A DNA stretch of 64,000 nt, from the NCBI GenBank assembly GCA_009781755.1, contig WQVD01000008.1, positions 1 to 64,000 on the forward strand. The letters are read 5' to 3'. The notes under the pieces are model-generated. The model was not told where the DNA came from, did not search any database, and saw nothing but the letters and a program-made list of their open reading frames with translations. Numbering within the stretch: the stretch's first letter is position 1; each line of letters begins with the position of its first letter. Shown here piece by piece: positions 27,229 through 36,659 of this stretch. A program made the translations under genes and the position numbers. Source of the DNA: Defluviitaleaceae bacterium (GTDB lineage: Bacteria > Bacillota > Clostridia > Lachnospirales > WQUN01).

Positions 27229-28365
27229 ATGGCTGGCAAGCGTGATTTTTATGAAACATTAAATGTAAGCAAAGGCGCAAGCGATGACGAGATAAAAAAG
27301 GCGTATCGCAAGTTGGCGAAGCAGTACCATCCCGACGCCAACCCCGGCAACGACGCTGCCGAAGAAAAGTTTAAAGAAGTGAGCGAAGCCTACGGTGTAT
27401 TGAGCGATTCGGACAAGCGCCGTCAATACGATGCCGTGGGCCACGCAGCCTTTAACCAGCAAGGTGGTTATGGCGGCGGCTCCATGGACTTGAATGAAAT
27501 TTTCAGCCGATTTGGCGATATATTTGGCGGGGCGGATTTTTTTGGTATGGGCGGAAAGCGTAAAGCCGGGCCAAAGCGTGGCTCGGATTTGCAAATGCGC
27601 TTGAATATAAAATTTGAAGAAGCGGTATTTGGCACGATGCGCGAAGTCACGATCAACACTTACGAAACATGCCTGTCGTGCAAAGGCAGCGGTGCCAAGC
27701 CGGGCACCTTCGCGGATAATTGCACAAAGTGCGGCGGAAGCGGGTCGGAACGGGTTGTCCAGCAGACCATGCTGGGTTACATGACCAGCGTCGTCACCTG
27801 CAACGCTTGCCGTGGCGAAGGCAAAATAATAAAAGACCCCTGTACTTCTTGCCGCGGAGCAGGTCGTACCCGTGCCAACGTCAAACTGAACGTCAACATT
27901 CCCAAGGGCATCGACAACGGCCAGCAAGTACGCTTGCAAGGCAAAGGCGAATTCGGAGAAAAAGGCGGCCCTGCCGGTGATCTTTACATCATCGTGCAAG
28001 TTAATCCGCACAAAGTATTCACGCGCGAAGGGAATAATCTGCATATAGACATTCCCATCACCTTCGTGCAAGCAGCCATGGGTGATGAAATATCCGTGCC
28101 CATGCTGGACGGCTCTGTCGAGAAGCACAACCTCAAGGCAGGCACGCAGCCCGGCACGGTGGTAAACCTGCGCAACAAAGGCGTACCCAGCGTGCGCAAC
28201 AGCCGCAACTTTGGCGATTTGATCATCCGCTTTATCGTGACCGTGCCCACGGTAATGAACGAACGGCAGAAAGAACTGCTCATGACCTTCAGCGATGCGA
28301 TGGGCGACGATTACAAGAACCACAAGAAACGGTGGTTTGACAAAGTGAAATCCTATTTTATGTAA
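27229..28365 (+). CDS. dnaJ: Chaperone DnaJ (Hsp40)
   Basis: 378 residues, class A. The J domain has [15 protein letters not shown] with the HPD motif that stimulates DnaK ATPase. A Gly-rich linker (about 77-115) follows. The zinc domain carries four motifs: [24 protein letters not shown] and CTSCRGAG. The C-terminal client-binding domains ([38 protein letters not shown]) complete it. All family landmarks are present. It lies 92 nt after a membrane protein gene and appears to have its own promoter. Confidence 0.97.
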   Translation: MAGKRDFYETLNVSKGASDDEIKKAYRKLAKQYHPDANPGNDAAEEKFKEVSEAYGVLSDSDKRRQYDAVGHAAFNQQGGYGGGSMDLNEIFSRFGDIFGGADFFGMGGKRKAGPKRGSDLQMRLNIKFEEAVFGTMREVTINTYETCLSCKGSGAKPGTFADNCTKCGGSGSERVVQQTMLGYMTSVVTCNACRGEGKIIKDPCTSCRGAGRTRANVKLNVNIPKGIDNGQQVRLQGKGEFGEKGGPAGDLYIIVQVNPHKVFTREGNNLHIDIPITFVQAAMGDEISVPMLDGSVEKHNLKAGTQPGTVVNLRNKGVPSVRNSRNFGDLIIRFIVTVPTVMNERQKELLMTFSDAMGDDYKNHKKRWFDKVKSYFM

Positions 28366-28394
28366 GTGAAAGCCAAATAAATGTTAAAATATTG

Positions 28395-28420
28395 AAACCG
28401 CGCGTAGGCGCGGTTTTTTT
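28395..28420 (+). terminator. Terminator after dnaJ
   Basis: AAACCGCGC and GCGCGGTTT with a GTAG loop, followed by TTTT. Confidence 0.92.
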
Positions 28421-28655
28421 GTGACAATTTCCAATGGGTACTATATACGTGGTTATGCATATAAAAGTCGCATGGTTGCATAAAGTAAAAGGGTTGGCAA
28501 CCTGCAGCCTGCACACCGCGCATGTAACAGGATTGTAATGCAGGACAGGCTTTACTTGTCCGGGCACTGTAAGTATGCACAGCGTAAAGTCTTGAAATGT
28601 CGCATTAATTGTGCAAAAATACAGGTATAATTGGGCTTGTACCAGCATTTTCAAT

Positions 28656-28685
28656 TAGACAAATTGCCCACGCTTGTGCTATAGT
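28656..28685 (+). promoter_or_regulatory. Possible promoter of the opp operon
   Basis: TAGACA, 18 nt, TATAGT, about 65 nt before oppA. The -35 box is weak. Apart from this, the 387-base gap after dnaJ (28366-28752) shows only the terminator and no gene. Confidence 0.4.
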
Positions 28686-28752
28686 GCGCGGAACTTAAGG
28701 ACAGTGCCGTTTTGTAACTAAAAGCGGCAGACAAGTTAAGAGGAGGAAACGT

Positions 28753-30948
28753 ATGAAAAAGCTATTGTTTTTAGTCGCATTGCTTGCTGCTTCCTTGTTC
28801 TTCATGGCGGCATGTAACAGAGACAACGACGACAACGGGTATGACCCCGGCCCCGGAACAGCAGCAACGACGGCTCCGGTTGCCAATGTACCTGACGCAA
28901 CCATGGCGCCCATCGACTCCCCGGATGCACCTGCAGGTGACCAAGTGCGTGGCAACTACGTTGTAGTACGCGCCACCATTTTGCCGGACAACAACATCGC
29001 TTGGGCAAACTGGGGTAATCCTGCTGTCAACGGCCAAATGCGTGACCTCATTTGGGGCGGCCGCGGTACCCTCGTAGCCAACATGTATGACGAACTTTTT
29101 GCCAACCCCTCTGTTATGGTAGGCGGTCAAATGCCGACCCGTACTGTGCTGGACAATGGCGACGTAAGATTCCACTTCCATATTTATACCACCAACGTGT
29201 TCTCCGATGGCACACCCATCACCGCAGAACATTATGCCGGCAACATTGCGTTCCTTATCAGCCCGCAATGGAATGCCGCTACCCCCGGCGGAAATACTGC
29301 CTTCATGGATATCTCTGGCCGCCTTGCATGGCTGGAAGGTGAAGCAAATGTGCTTACAGGCGTGCGCTTGTATGACGACGCTAACTTCTCTGTAACCATC
29401 CGCGCAGAAGGTTTCCCGATGATATGGGAAGACGCGGCGTTCGCCAGCTATGCCCCATTCCCGTTGTTTGCATTTGGTGTTGAAGCGCATGACGATGGCG
29501 AAGGTGTGTTCTTGACCGGCCCCGGCGGCGTTACGCTTACCAATGAAATGCTTAATATTGCTGTACACGGCGGCGAAATCAGCTATCGCGTAGACCAACG
29601 CGGTCTGTATGACGAAAATGACGAGCCTCTGATGGAAGAAGCATACGACGCAGACGGAGAACCCTTGTACCGCGCAATCAATGACGAAGATGGCGAACCC
29701 ACCGGCGAATATGAGCGCGTAATGGTGCGCGTAACCGAAGACTGGGTACGCGACGACCTGCCTCCCGTAGGCGGCGACGGCTTCCGCTTTGCACCTACCG
29801 TATTTGTAGGCCCCTACGTATTCCACTCTGTGGATACAGGCGCAGGCCATTTGCAAGTACAACGCAACCCGCGTTTTGGTTACACATGGGATAATTTCTC
29901 CCCCCGTATCGAATACATCATCTGGCGCGAAGTGCCCGACCCCACATTGGTTGATGCACTGGCAGCAGGCGAAGTACACATGACTGTAGGCCAAGGCCAA
30001 GGCCAAATTATCAACAATGCATTGGATATGCTGGTTGCCGGCGGCACCCACAACTTCACCAATTATGATCGCCCCGGTTACGGCTTGATCCAGTTCCACA
30101 CCGACACAGGCCCGACCCAATTCACCGCTGTACGCCAAGCTTTCAAATGGCTCATCGACCGCGATGTATTCGGCGAAATGTTTACCGAAGGTCATGGCTC
30201 TACCGCGCACGGCCCCTACGCCAACTCTTGGTGGTGGACGCAAGAAGCACGTGACGCAGGCATGTATGACCGCTTGATTATGTACACCTTGAACGTACCG
30301 ATGGCGATTTCCTTGTTGGAAGCCGATGGTTGGAACTACACCGCAGATGGCGAGCCCTTCGTAGGCCCCGGCCGTTGGAGTGATATGCACATCCGCCACA
30401 AATGGGTAGACGGCGAACTCATGCCCCTGCGCATCGACTGGGCAACCTTTACCTCACCCAACCGCATCACCGATATCATCAACGTCTTGTTGCCCGGCCC
30501 CATGGAAGAAGCAGGTTTCTACTTGAATGAAGTGCGTTATGCCGCACCGACTGCTTTGATGATGCGCCAAGGAGAAGCCGAAGGTGTGCGTTACAACATG
30601 TTCAACTTGGGTCTAACCTTTACAGGCGCATGGGCACCATGGCTTACCTTCTCTCCGGATAGCATCCCCGCCGGCAACTGGGGTCAAGTGGATATGCCAC
30701 ATGTTATGGAAGCTGCATACCGCATCCGTAACATCAACGACCCCACAGGCGATGGCCGTGCAGACTTTATCGAAGCCTTCATCGAATTCATGGTTGTCAT
30801 GAACTACGAAGTTACCATGATTCCCTTGTATGTAGACATTTGGTTTGACTTTGTACCTTATTGGCTGGGTGATTGGAACAACAACGCACTTTGGGGCTTC
30901 GCAGCCGCTATCCAACGTGCTTATGTAGACCAGTACGCGGTACGCTAG
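28753..30948 (+). CDS. oppA: Oligopeptide-binding lipoprotein (OppA-like)
   Basis: 731 residues behind GAGGAGG. A lipoprotein signal ends in FFMAAC at Cys17-19, followed by an acidic linker rich in Thr/Ala. The mature part belongs to SBP_bac_5: HFHIYTTNVFSDGTPITAEH is the family signature near residue 150, and FKWLIDRDVF and the late IPLYVDIW segment follow. It should capture peptides at the cell surface and pass them to OppBC. It is longer than the usual 540-600 residues, with an acidic insertion near 285-330. A hairpin separates it from oppB, as expected for an abundant binding protein. Confidence 0.9.
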   Translation: MKKLLFLVALLAASLFFMAACNRDNDDNGYDPGPGTAATTAPVANVPDATMAPIDSPDAPAGDQVRGNYVVVRATILPDNNIAWANWGNPAVNGQMRDLIWGGRGTLVANMYDELFANPSVMVGGQMPTRTVLDNGDVRFHFHIYTTNVFSDGTPITAEHYAGNIAFLISPQWNAATPGGNTAFMDISGRLAWLEGEANVLTGVRLYDDANFSVTIRAEGFPMIWEDAAFASYAPFPLFAFGVEAHDDGEGVFLTGPGGVTLTNEMLNIAVHGGEISYRVDQRGLYDENDEPLMEEAYDADGEPLYRAINDEDGEPTGEYERVMVRVTEDWVRDDLPPVGGDGFRFAPTVFVGPYVFHSVDTGAGHLQVQRNPRFGYTWDNFSPRIEYIIWREVPDPTLVDALAAGEVHMTVGQGQGQIINNALDMLVAGGTHNFTNYDRPGYGLIQFHTDTGPTQFTAVRQAFKWLIDRDVFGEMFTEGHGSTAHGPYANSWWWTQEARDAGMYDRLIMYTLNVPMAISLLEADGWNYTADGEPFVGPGRWSDMHIRHKWVDGELMPLRIDWATFTSPNRITDIINVLLPGPMEEAGFYLNEVRYAAPTALMMRQGEAEGVRYNMFNLGLTFTGAWAPWLTFSPDSIPAGNWGQVDMPHVMEAAYRIRNINDPTGDGRADFIEAFIEFMVVMNYEVTMIPLYVDIWFDFVPYWLGDWNNNALWGFAAAIQRAYVDQYAVR

Positions 30949-31027
30949 TATTAATTAATACCCGTAACACACAGTAGCATAAAAGATGGTGCACTTGTAA
31001 ATAACAAGTAAACTGATTATATTTATA

Positions 31028-31054
31028 GCCCTGCGGCATTTATTGTCGCAGGGC
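31028..31054 (+). terminator. Hairpin between oppA and oppB
   Basis: GCCCTGCG pairs with CGCAGGGC around a short loop. It has no strong T run, so it is more likely a partial terminator or 3' stabiliser that keeps oppA mRNA above that of the membrane genes. Confidence 0.6.
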
Positions 31055-31111
31055 ATATAAATATAACGACTTATACATAAAAACGCGTTTATCGCACCTA
31101 GGAGGCAGGGT

Positions 31112-32101
31112 ATGGCAATCTTTATTGTAAAAAGGCTTTTTTACATGGTCTTTGTGTTGCTTATCGTATCGGCGATCATGTTCGCACTGTTTAGGACAAT
31201 GCCGGGTGACCCTGTTGATATCCATGTACCCCCCGAGGTAGCCGCCGGGTTATTGCCCCATGAATTGGAAGTGTTGCGTGCGCAAATCACCGAAGAATTG
31301 GGCTTGGACCAACCGCATGTTGTGCAATATTTTATATGGCTAGGAAACATGCTCCAAGGTAACTTTGGCTACTCAATCAGTTCGCGCCAGCCGGTTTGGG
31401 ATCATATCCGTTCACCGATGGCCAACACGCTTTTTATTAACATTATTAACTTGATCCTTGTTTTTTCCATTACGATACCCATTGGCGTGTACAGTGCCAT
31501 ACGACGGGGCAAGACATTCGATAATGGGGCGTTGCTATTTTCTATGTTTGGGCTGAGTGTACCCAACTTCTTGTTCGCACTTATTTTAATCTTTATATTT
31601 GCCATTACGTTGGGGTGGTTCCCAATCTTCGGCATTCAATCGGCTATGCCACCTGAACCGTGGACTTTGGCTTGGTTAGGTGACCGTATGCGCCACATGG
31701 CGTTGCCGTTGGCTACAATGGTGTTAACTTCTTTGGCAGGAATCATCCGATTTACCCGTTCATCTATGATTGATGCATTAAACATGGACTGTATCCGCAC
31801 CGCCCGCGCCAAGGGTGTAGCGGAAAAAACGGTTATTTTTGTGCATGCCTTCCGCAACGCTTTGGTGCCGATTATTACAGTTACCATCGGTGCGTTTTTG
31901 GCTGTTTTTGGCGGTTCGGTTGTTATCGAGCAGACATTTGGCTGGAATGGTATGGGGCGTGTCATGCTTACGGCACTTAACCAGCGCGACATAGGCGTTA
32001 TGATGACCATGAACATGTTCTTTATATTGATGGGCTTCTTGTCCATCTTGATTATGGAAATCTTGTATGTAATCGTAGACCCGCGTATCCGCTTTAGATA
32101 A
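31112..32101 (+). CDS. oppB: Oligopeptide ABC permease OppB
   Basis: 329 residues with GGAGG site. The first helix (about 8-28) is followed by a family-typical external region (FRTMPGDPVDIHV; LGLDQPHVVQYFIWLGNMLQ, GNFGYSISSRQPV), then five more helices with the coupling EAA-like loop (RTARAKGVAEKTVIFVHAFR). It forms the transmembrane path with OppC. No inserted domain is present here, in contrast to its partner. Confidence 0.95.
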   Translation: MAIFIVKRLFYMVFVLLIVSAIMFALFRTMPGDPVDIHVPPEVAAGLLPHELEVLRAQITEELGLDQPHVVQYFIWLGNMLQGNFGYSISSRQPVWDHIRSPMANTLFINIINLILVFSITIPIGVYSAIRRGKTFDNGALLFSMFGLSVPNFLFALILIFIFAITLGWFPIFGIQSAMPPEPWTLAWLGDRMRHMALPLATMVLTSLAGIIRFTRSSMIDALNMDCIRTARAKGVAEKTVIFVHAFRNALVPIITVTIGAFLAVFGGSVVIEQTFGWNGMGRVMLTALNQRDIGVMMTMNMFFILMGFLSILIMEILYVIVDPRIRFR

Positions 32102-32123
32102 AACCAAAGGAGGCAAGCCGATA

Positions 32124-33884
32124 ATGAATACAGACAATCCCAAATCGAATGTCATGCATGAAGAACAAGTTCAAACCCCGTTCATGACTGCAATGAAAAT
32201 GTTCTTTAAAAGGAAGATGACCATCATTGGTTTAATTGGCTTCTTTGGCATGTTTTTGGCCAGCGTAATTATTCCTTTCTTCTTTCCTGTAGATGTCCGC
32301 GACTTTGATATGGCGCAATTTAACCAACCGCCGTCGCGTAGCATGATGCGTGTGTCTCGTGAAATCCGGGGAGATGTGGCATTACTGGCCGCAGGTGCGG
32401 GTTTTGGCGTGGGTGTGGGCAACGACAACTCCCTGCACACATGGGGGGTAATGTCGCACCACAGCGAGCCACTCCAAAATCCGCCACAACCGGAAGGTCG
32501 CATCGTACAAATATCTGCCGGACAGGGCCATGCCGCCGCATTAACCGAAGATGGGTATGTGTATATATGGGGCGACGAAAACGTGGTGTTCCGGTTGGCC
32601 GATGTGCCGTCGGGTATTCAAGGGCGCACCATTCAAGTACAAGCAGCGCGTCGTTTTAGCTTGGCACTCACCGACGATGGGCGCTTGCATACCTGGGGCA
32701 ACATGCCCGACTTGCGCCATGTGTCGCCGGGGCGCTTGCCTGCCGGCCGCGTGGGCGTACAAATCGAGGTTAATACCATGTCCGGGGGCGTACTTACCGA
32801 ATGTGGTTATGTATTCATCTTAATCAGCGAAGGCCGCGAATGGCGCGACGTACCCGAACATATCCAAGGGCGCATCACCGACTTTACCTTAACCGATCAT
32901 AATGGCTTGGCTATCTTGGACGATTATACGGTGTACATCTGGGGTGCAACCGGTTTAATCAATGAAATCCCCGAACACATACAAGGCCAAGCGGTTGCGA
33001 TTGATTCTGGCACAAACCATGCCACGGTATTATTGCGTGACGGTTCGGTAGTTTCATGGGGCGAAGACCGCCATGGGCGTACCGCATACCCGACGCGTGT
33101 GTCCGATGGTGTAATGATTGCCGTGGGTTGGGACCATAACTATGTATTGCAAGCCGATGGTTCTGTAACCACTTGGGGTATGCGCGGCTTTATCTTTGGT
33201 ACCGACGGCATGGGGCGTTGCATCTTCTCGCGCTTGTGGCTGGCGGGGCGTTACACCTTGATGATTGGTGCGATTTCATCCATTGTTGCGTTTTTAATTG
33301 GCGTGTTGCTGGGTGGCTTTGGTGGTTACTTTGGCGGTGCGTTGGATATGTTTATTATGCGCTTTGCGGAAGTAGTAGGCTCGATTCCGTTCTTGCCGAT
33401 TGCGTTAATATTGCAATTCCGCTTCCGTGATAATTTTGGCCAGATAGGCGGCATGGTGCTGTTGATGTTTGTGCTGGGGATACTTTCCTGGCCGGGCTTG
33501 ATGCGCATTGTGCGCGGCTTGATCTTGCAAGCACGTGAGTCGGAATATGTAACCGCCGCCAAGGCATTGGGTGCGCGTGAGTTTAGCATTATCTTCCGGC
33601 ATATCCTGCCCAATATACTGTCGCCGGTTATCGTATGGTTGACGTTGAACCTGGCAGGCGCCATGTTGATTGAAACGGGCTTGTCCTTCATCGGATTTGG
33701 CGTACAAGAACCGACACCCACTTGGGGTAATATGCTTAACGCGGCAAATGACTCGGTCGTATTACGTGCACAATGGTGGCGTTGGGTATTCCCTGCTGTA
33801 GCGTTGGTATCGGTAGCACTGAGCATTAACTTAGTCGGCGACGGCTTGCGTGAAGCAACCGATCCCAAAACCCAAGGGAGGTAG
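32124..33884 (+). CDS. oppC: OppC permease with inserted RCC1-like beta-propeller
   Basis: 586 residues, while OppC is normally near 300. Residues 1-55 hold the cytoplasmic tail and first helix. The usual loop starts as FNQPPSRS (65-72) and resumes as FGTDGMGRCIFSRLWLAGR (358-376), then five helices and the coupling loop AAKALGAREFSIIFRHILPN. Between these, residues 82-353 hold seven repeats about 41 residues apart, each ending in a strand such as LHTWG, VYIWGD, LHTWGN, VYIWGA, VVSWGE, VTTWGM (the fourth is VFILI). The pattern AAxxxHxxALTxDGxVYxWG is that of RCC1 blades, and seven make a closed propeller. It would sit outside the membrane near the OppA docking face. Confidence 0.9.
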   Translation: MNTDNPKSNVMHEEQVQTPFMTAMKMFFKRKMTIIGLIGFFGMFLASVIIPFFFPVDVRDFDMAQFNQPPSRSMMRVSREIRGDVALLAAGAGFGVGVGNDNSLHTWGVMSHHSEPLQNPPQPEGRIVQISAGQGHAAALTEDGYVYIWGDENVVFRLADVPSGIQGRTIQVQAARRFSLALTDDGRLHTWGNMPDLRHVSPGRLPAGRVGVQIEVNTMSGGVLTECGYVFILISEGREWRDVPEHIQGRITDFTLTDHNGLAILDDYTVYIWGATGLINEIPEHIQGQAVAIDSGTNHATVLLRDGSVVSWGEDRHGRTAYPTRVSDGVMIAVGWDHNYVLQADGSVTTWGMRGFIFGTDGMGRCIFSRLWLAGRYTLMIGAISSIVAFLIGVLLGGFGGYFGGALDMFIMRFAEVVGSIPFLPIALILQFRFRDNFGQIGGMVLLMFVLGILSWPGLMRIVRGLILQARESEYVTAAKALGAREFSIIFRHILPNILSPVIVWLTLNLAGAMLIETGLSFIGFGVQEPTPTWGNMLNAANDSVVLRAQWWRWVFPAVALVSVALSINLVGDGLREATDPKTQGR

Positions 33885-33889
33885 TCAAG

Positions 33890-34879
33890 ATGGCATTACT
33901 TCAATTGAATGACCTGCATACGTTCTTCCAAACGCGAAACGGAATTATTAAAGCCGTTAACGGCGTGTCCTATACCGTAGAAGCCGGTAAGACCTTGGGT
34001 ATCGTGGGCGAATCCGGTTGCGGCAAGAGTGTATCCGCCATGAGCGTGTTACAACTGCTGGACGAAAATGGCAAAATCGTAAAAGGCAGCATCCAATTCA
34101 AAGACCGCGAACTCACCAACCTATCCGGCAGAGAAATGCGAAAAATCCGCGGTAATGAAATTTCAGTCATTTTCCAAGAACCGATGACCAGCTTGAATCC
34201 GATATTTACTGTGCGCAAACAAATTGGCGAGGCGTTCCGCGTACACCAAGGCATGAGCAAGCGCGAATCATACCGCGAAGCAATACGCATGTTGGACGAC
34301 GTGCGCATCCCCGACCCGGAGCAAGTGGCGGTGAAGTACCCGTTTATGTTATCCGGCGGTATGCGCCAACGTGTCATGATAGCTATGGCACTGGCATGTA
34401 AGCCCGATTTGCTGATAGCGGACGAGCCGACCACGGCGCTGGATGTAACCATTCAGGCACAAATCTTGCGCCTGATGAATGAACTCAAGCGCGAAAAAGG
34501 CACCGCCATCATGTTTATTACGCATGACTTGGGCGTAATCAATGAAATGGCCGATGAAGTGGCCGTCATGTATTGCGGGCAGGTAGTAGAACAAGCCCCC
34601 GTGCGCGAAATTTTTGCTTCGTCCGGCTTGTCGCATCCGTATACGGAAGCGTTGCTGACGAGCATCCCGCGTTTGGATACGCCGGTGGGTACGAAGTTGG
34701 AACCCATTGAAGGTGCGGTACCGCATCCGCTGGATTTGCCCGTGGGTTGCAAATTTGCCCCACGTTGCAAATACGCAACTGAGAAATGCCGTAACGAAGA
34801 ACCTGAGTTGGTTCACGTATCCGATGTTCAATCCATCAGATGCTTCTATCCGGAGGAGGGTATACGTCGTGGAAAATAA
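33890..34879 (+). CDS. oppD: Oligopeptide ABC ATPase OppD
   Basis: 329 residues. Walker A is GESGCGKSVSAMS (about 44), Q-loop FQEPMTSLNPIF, signature LSGGMRQRVMIAMALA, Walker B DLLIADEPTTALDVT, H-loop FITHDLG. The C-terminal oligopeptide/dipeptide extension includes the cysteine motif GCKFAPRCKYATEKC, known in this family to hold an iron-sulfur or metal site. All catalytic residues are intact, unlike its partner. It ends 11 bp inside the start of the OppF-type gene. Confidence 0.95.
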   Translation: MALLQLNDLHTFFQTRNGIIKAVNGVSYTVEAGKTLGIVGESGCGKSVSAMSVLQLLDENGKIVKGSIQFKDRELTNLSGREMRKIRGNEISVIFQEPMTSLNPIFTVRKQIGEAFRVHQGMSKRESYREAIRMLDDVRIPDPEQVAVKYPFMLSGGMRQRVMIAMALACKPDLLIADEPTTALDVTIQAQILRLMNELKREKGTAIMFITHDLGVINEMADEVAVMYCGQVVEQAPVREIFASSGLSHPYTEALLTSIPRLDTPVGTKLEPIEGAVPHPLDLPVGCKFAPRCKYATEKCRNEEPELVHVSDVQSIRCFYPEEGIRRGK

Positions 34880-36431
34880 AAAACCGTTAATTTCCGTAAG
34901 GGAACTGAAAGAATACTTCCCCGTGCGCGGCAGGCGCGGCATGTTTGTAAAAGCCAACGACGGCGTAACGCTGGATATTTATGAAGGCGAAACGATGGGC
35001 ATCGTGGGCGAGTCCGGCTGCGGTAAGTCCACGTTGGGGCGCGTTATCTTGCAATTGTTGGTACAAACCGAAGGCGAAACCGTGTACTACGGCCGCACCA
35101 TTGATGAAGTCGTGCCCATGTACGCGCTGGATATCTTCAAAAACCTGGATCGCAAATGCACTCAGTCCAAAATCAACATGAAAAAGCTGGAAGAAATGGA
35201 AGCCGCTTACGATGCATTAGAAAAAGAAATCGGCGGCGATAAAGACCCGGCAAAGCGCAAGCTTATGTTTGAAAAACTTAACGAAAAAATCCTGTACCGC
35301 CGCAAAGTATACAGTGAATTCTTGTCCATTGTGCGTTTAGTGGGCGGCATGTACGGTTTGGATGATTATGCCGAGGCATCACGTATCTTGATGGACTTTT
35401 TCAAGGCAGCATTGGCCGAGCGCAGCATTACATTGGGCTTGAGTAAATTGCGTTTGCAAATTGCAGAAACGCAATACAAAGTGGACAAAAACCCCACTAC
35501 TGCCAACAAAGCCAAATTGGATGCCTTGAAAAAAAAGCTGGACGGCATCGTCAACGGTGATTTGAAAAAAGCGGATGACTTGCGCTTGGAAAAACAAGAA
35601 ATAATAAACGAATTCCGCGCTAGGTACGAAGACATTCCCGAATATCAAAAGTATGATTCCTACCGCGACGCGGGCATTGACTTGGCGCGCCTTACGTACA
35701 GCGAAATGCGCCTGTTGCGTAAAGACTAGCAATTGATTTTCCAAGACCCGTACTCGTCGTTAAATCCGCGCTTGTCCGTGGGTCAGATCATTAGCGAAGG
35801 GCCGATAATCCACCACGACTTTGCCGCCAACAACGAGCGTATGCAGGAGTATACGATGAAAGTGTTGGAGGAATGCGGGCTGGCGGGGTATATGATCCAC
35901 CGTTATCCGCACATGTTTAGTGGTGGGCAGCGCCAGCGTATTGGCATTGCGCGCGCATTGGCAATGAAGCCGAAATTTGTGGTGTGCGACGAGGCCGTAT
36001 CTGCGTTGGACGTAAGTATTCAATCGCAAATCATTAACCTGCTGCAAGAATTGAAGGAAAAAGAAAATCTTACCTACATGTTCATTTCGCATGACTTGAG
36101 CGTGGTCAAAAATATTAGTGACCGCATTGCGGTTATGTACTTGGGTGTCATCGTGGAGTTGTGCGGCTCGGCGGAGTTATTTGACAGTCCGTTGCATCCG
36201 TATACCGAAGCGTTGCTGTCGGCGATACCCACCACCGACCCCGACTCCAAGGACAAAGAAATGATTATCCTTGAGGGTGATATTCCCAGCCCTGTCAATC
36301 CGCCGCCGGGTTGCAAATTTAACACCCGCTGCCGCGATTGTATGGATATTTGCCTAAGTGTTGTGCCTGAATGGATCGAGCATAAACCCGGTCACTTTGT
36401 GGCATGCCATAAATACACGAGGGCCGAATAA
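34869..36431 (+). pseudogene. oppF: OppF-type ATPase interrupted by in-frame TAG, with large insertion
   Basis: Reading from GTG 34869 (after GGAGGAGGG) gives 286 codons, then TAG at 35727-35729, then 233 codons in the same frame to 36431. The first part has Walker A (GESGCGKSTLGR, about 47-58); the second begins [14 protein letters not shown] (Q-loop), followed by [16 protein letters not shown], Walker [21 protein letters not shown] and the cysteine-rich tail. The stop replaces the residue just before the Q-loop Gln, where relatives often have Met. Residues about 80-268 are a charged helical insertion not found in typical OppF. Possible outcomes are a nonsense mutation, readthrough, or restart at TTG 35733. 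Confidence 0.85.
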
Positions 36432-36646
36432 TGTTTTTGTTGCCGCGCAACATGAAAAAACGCATGACGCGCGAGGAGGCCAACGAAATCATCGAGCGGT
36501 CTAAGGAAGAAGAACCGCTGGAGCTGGAAAAAGGCGACTTGAAGGCCATTATCTTGGCCGCAATTATTGTATTTGTGCCGTTTGTTTTAATATTGGCCGG
36601 CGCGTTATTATTATTTGGATTGGGTATGCATTGGATATTTGGCTGA
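36431..36646 (+). CDS. Small single-pass membrane protein
   Basis: 71 residues. ATG overlaps the preceding stop by one base. A charged N-terminal half (TREEANEIIERSKEEEPLEL) is followed by one hydrophobic helix (about 43-66). No family is recognised. Being coupled to the importer ATPase and just before an S41-like gene, it may be an accessory of the importer or of the peptidase. Confidence 0.6.
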   Translation: MFLLPRNMKKRMTREEANEIIERSKEEEPLELEKGDLKAIILAAIIVFVPFVLILAGALLLFGLGMHWIFG

Positions 36647-36659
36647 TGGAGTGAATTGA

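Noticed and set aside
27259-28323. Minus-strand open frame of about 350 codons opposite dnaJ
   Set aside because: A shadow of dnaJ; composition is unlike a real protein.
28771-30399. Long minus-strand open frame (over 500 codons) opposite oppA
   Set aside because: It mirrors the codon bias of oppA, has no ribosome-binding site and matches no family; oppA is clear on the other strand.
35727-35729. Genome-wide TAG recoding (for example pyrrolysine)
   Set aside because: htrA-like, oppA, oppC, upp and others end in TAG at the expected family lengths.
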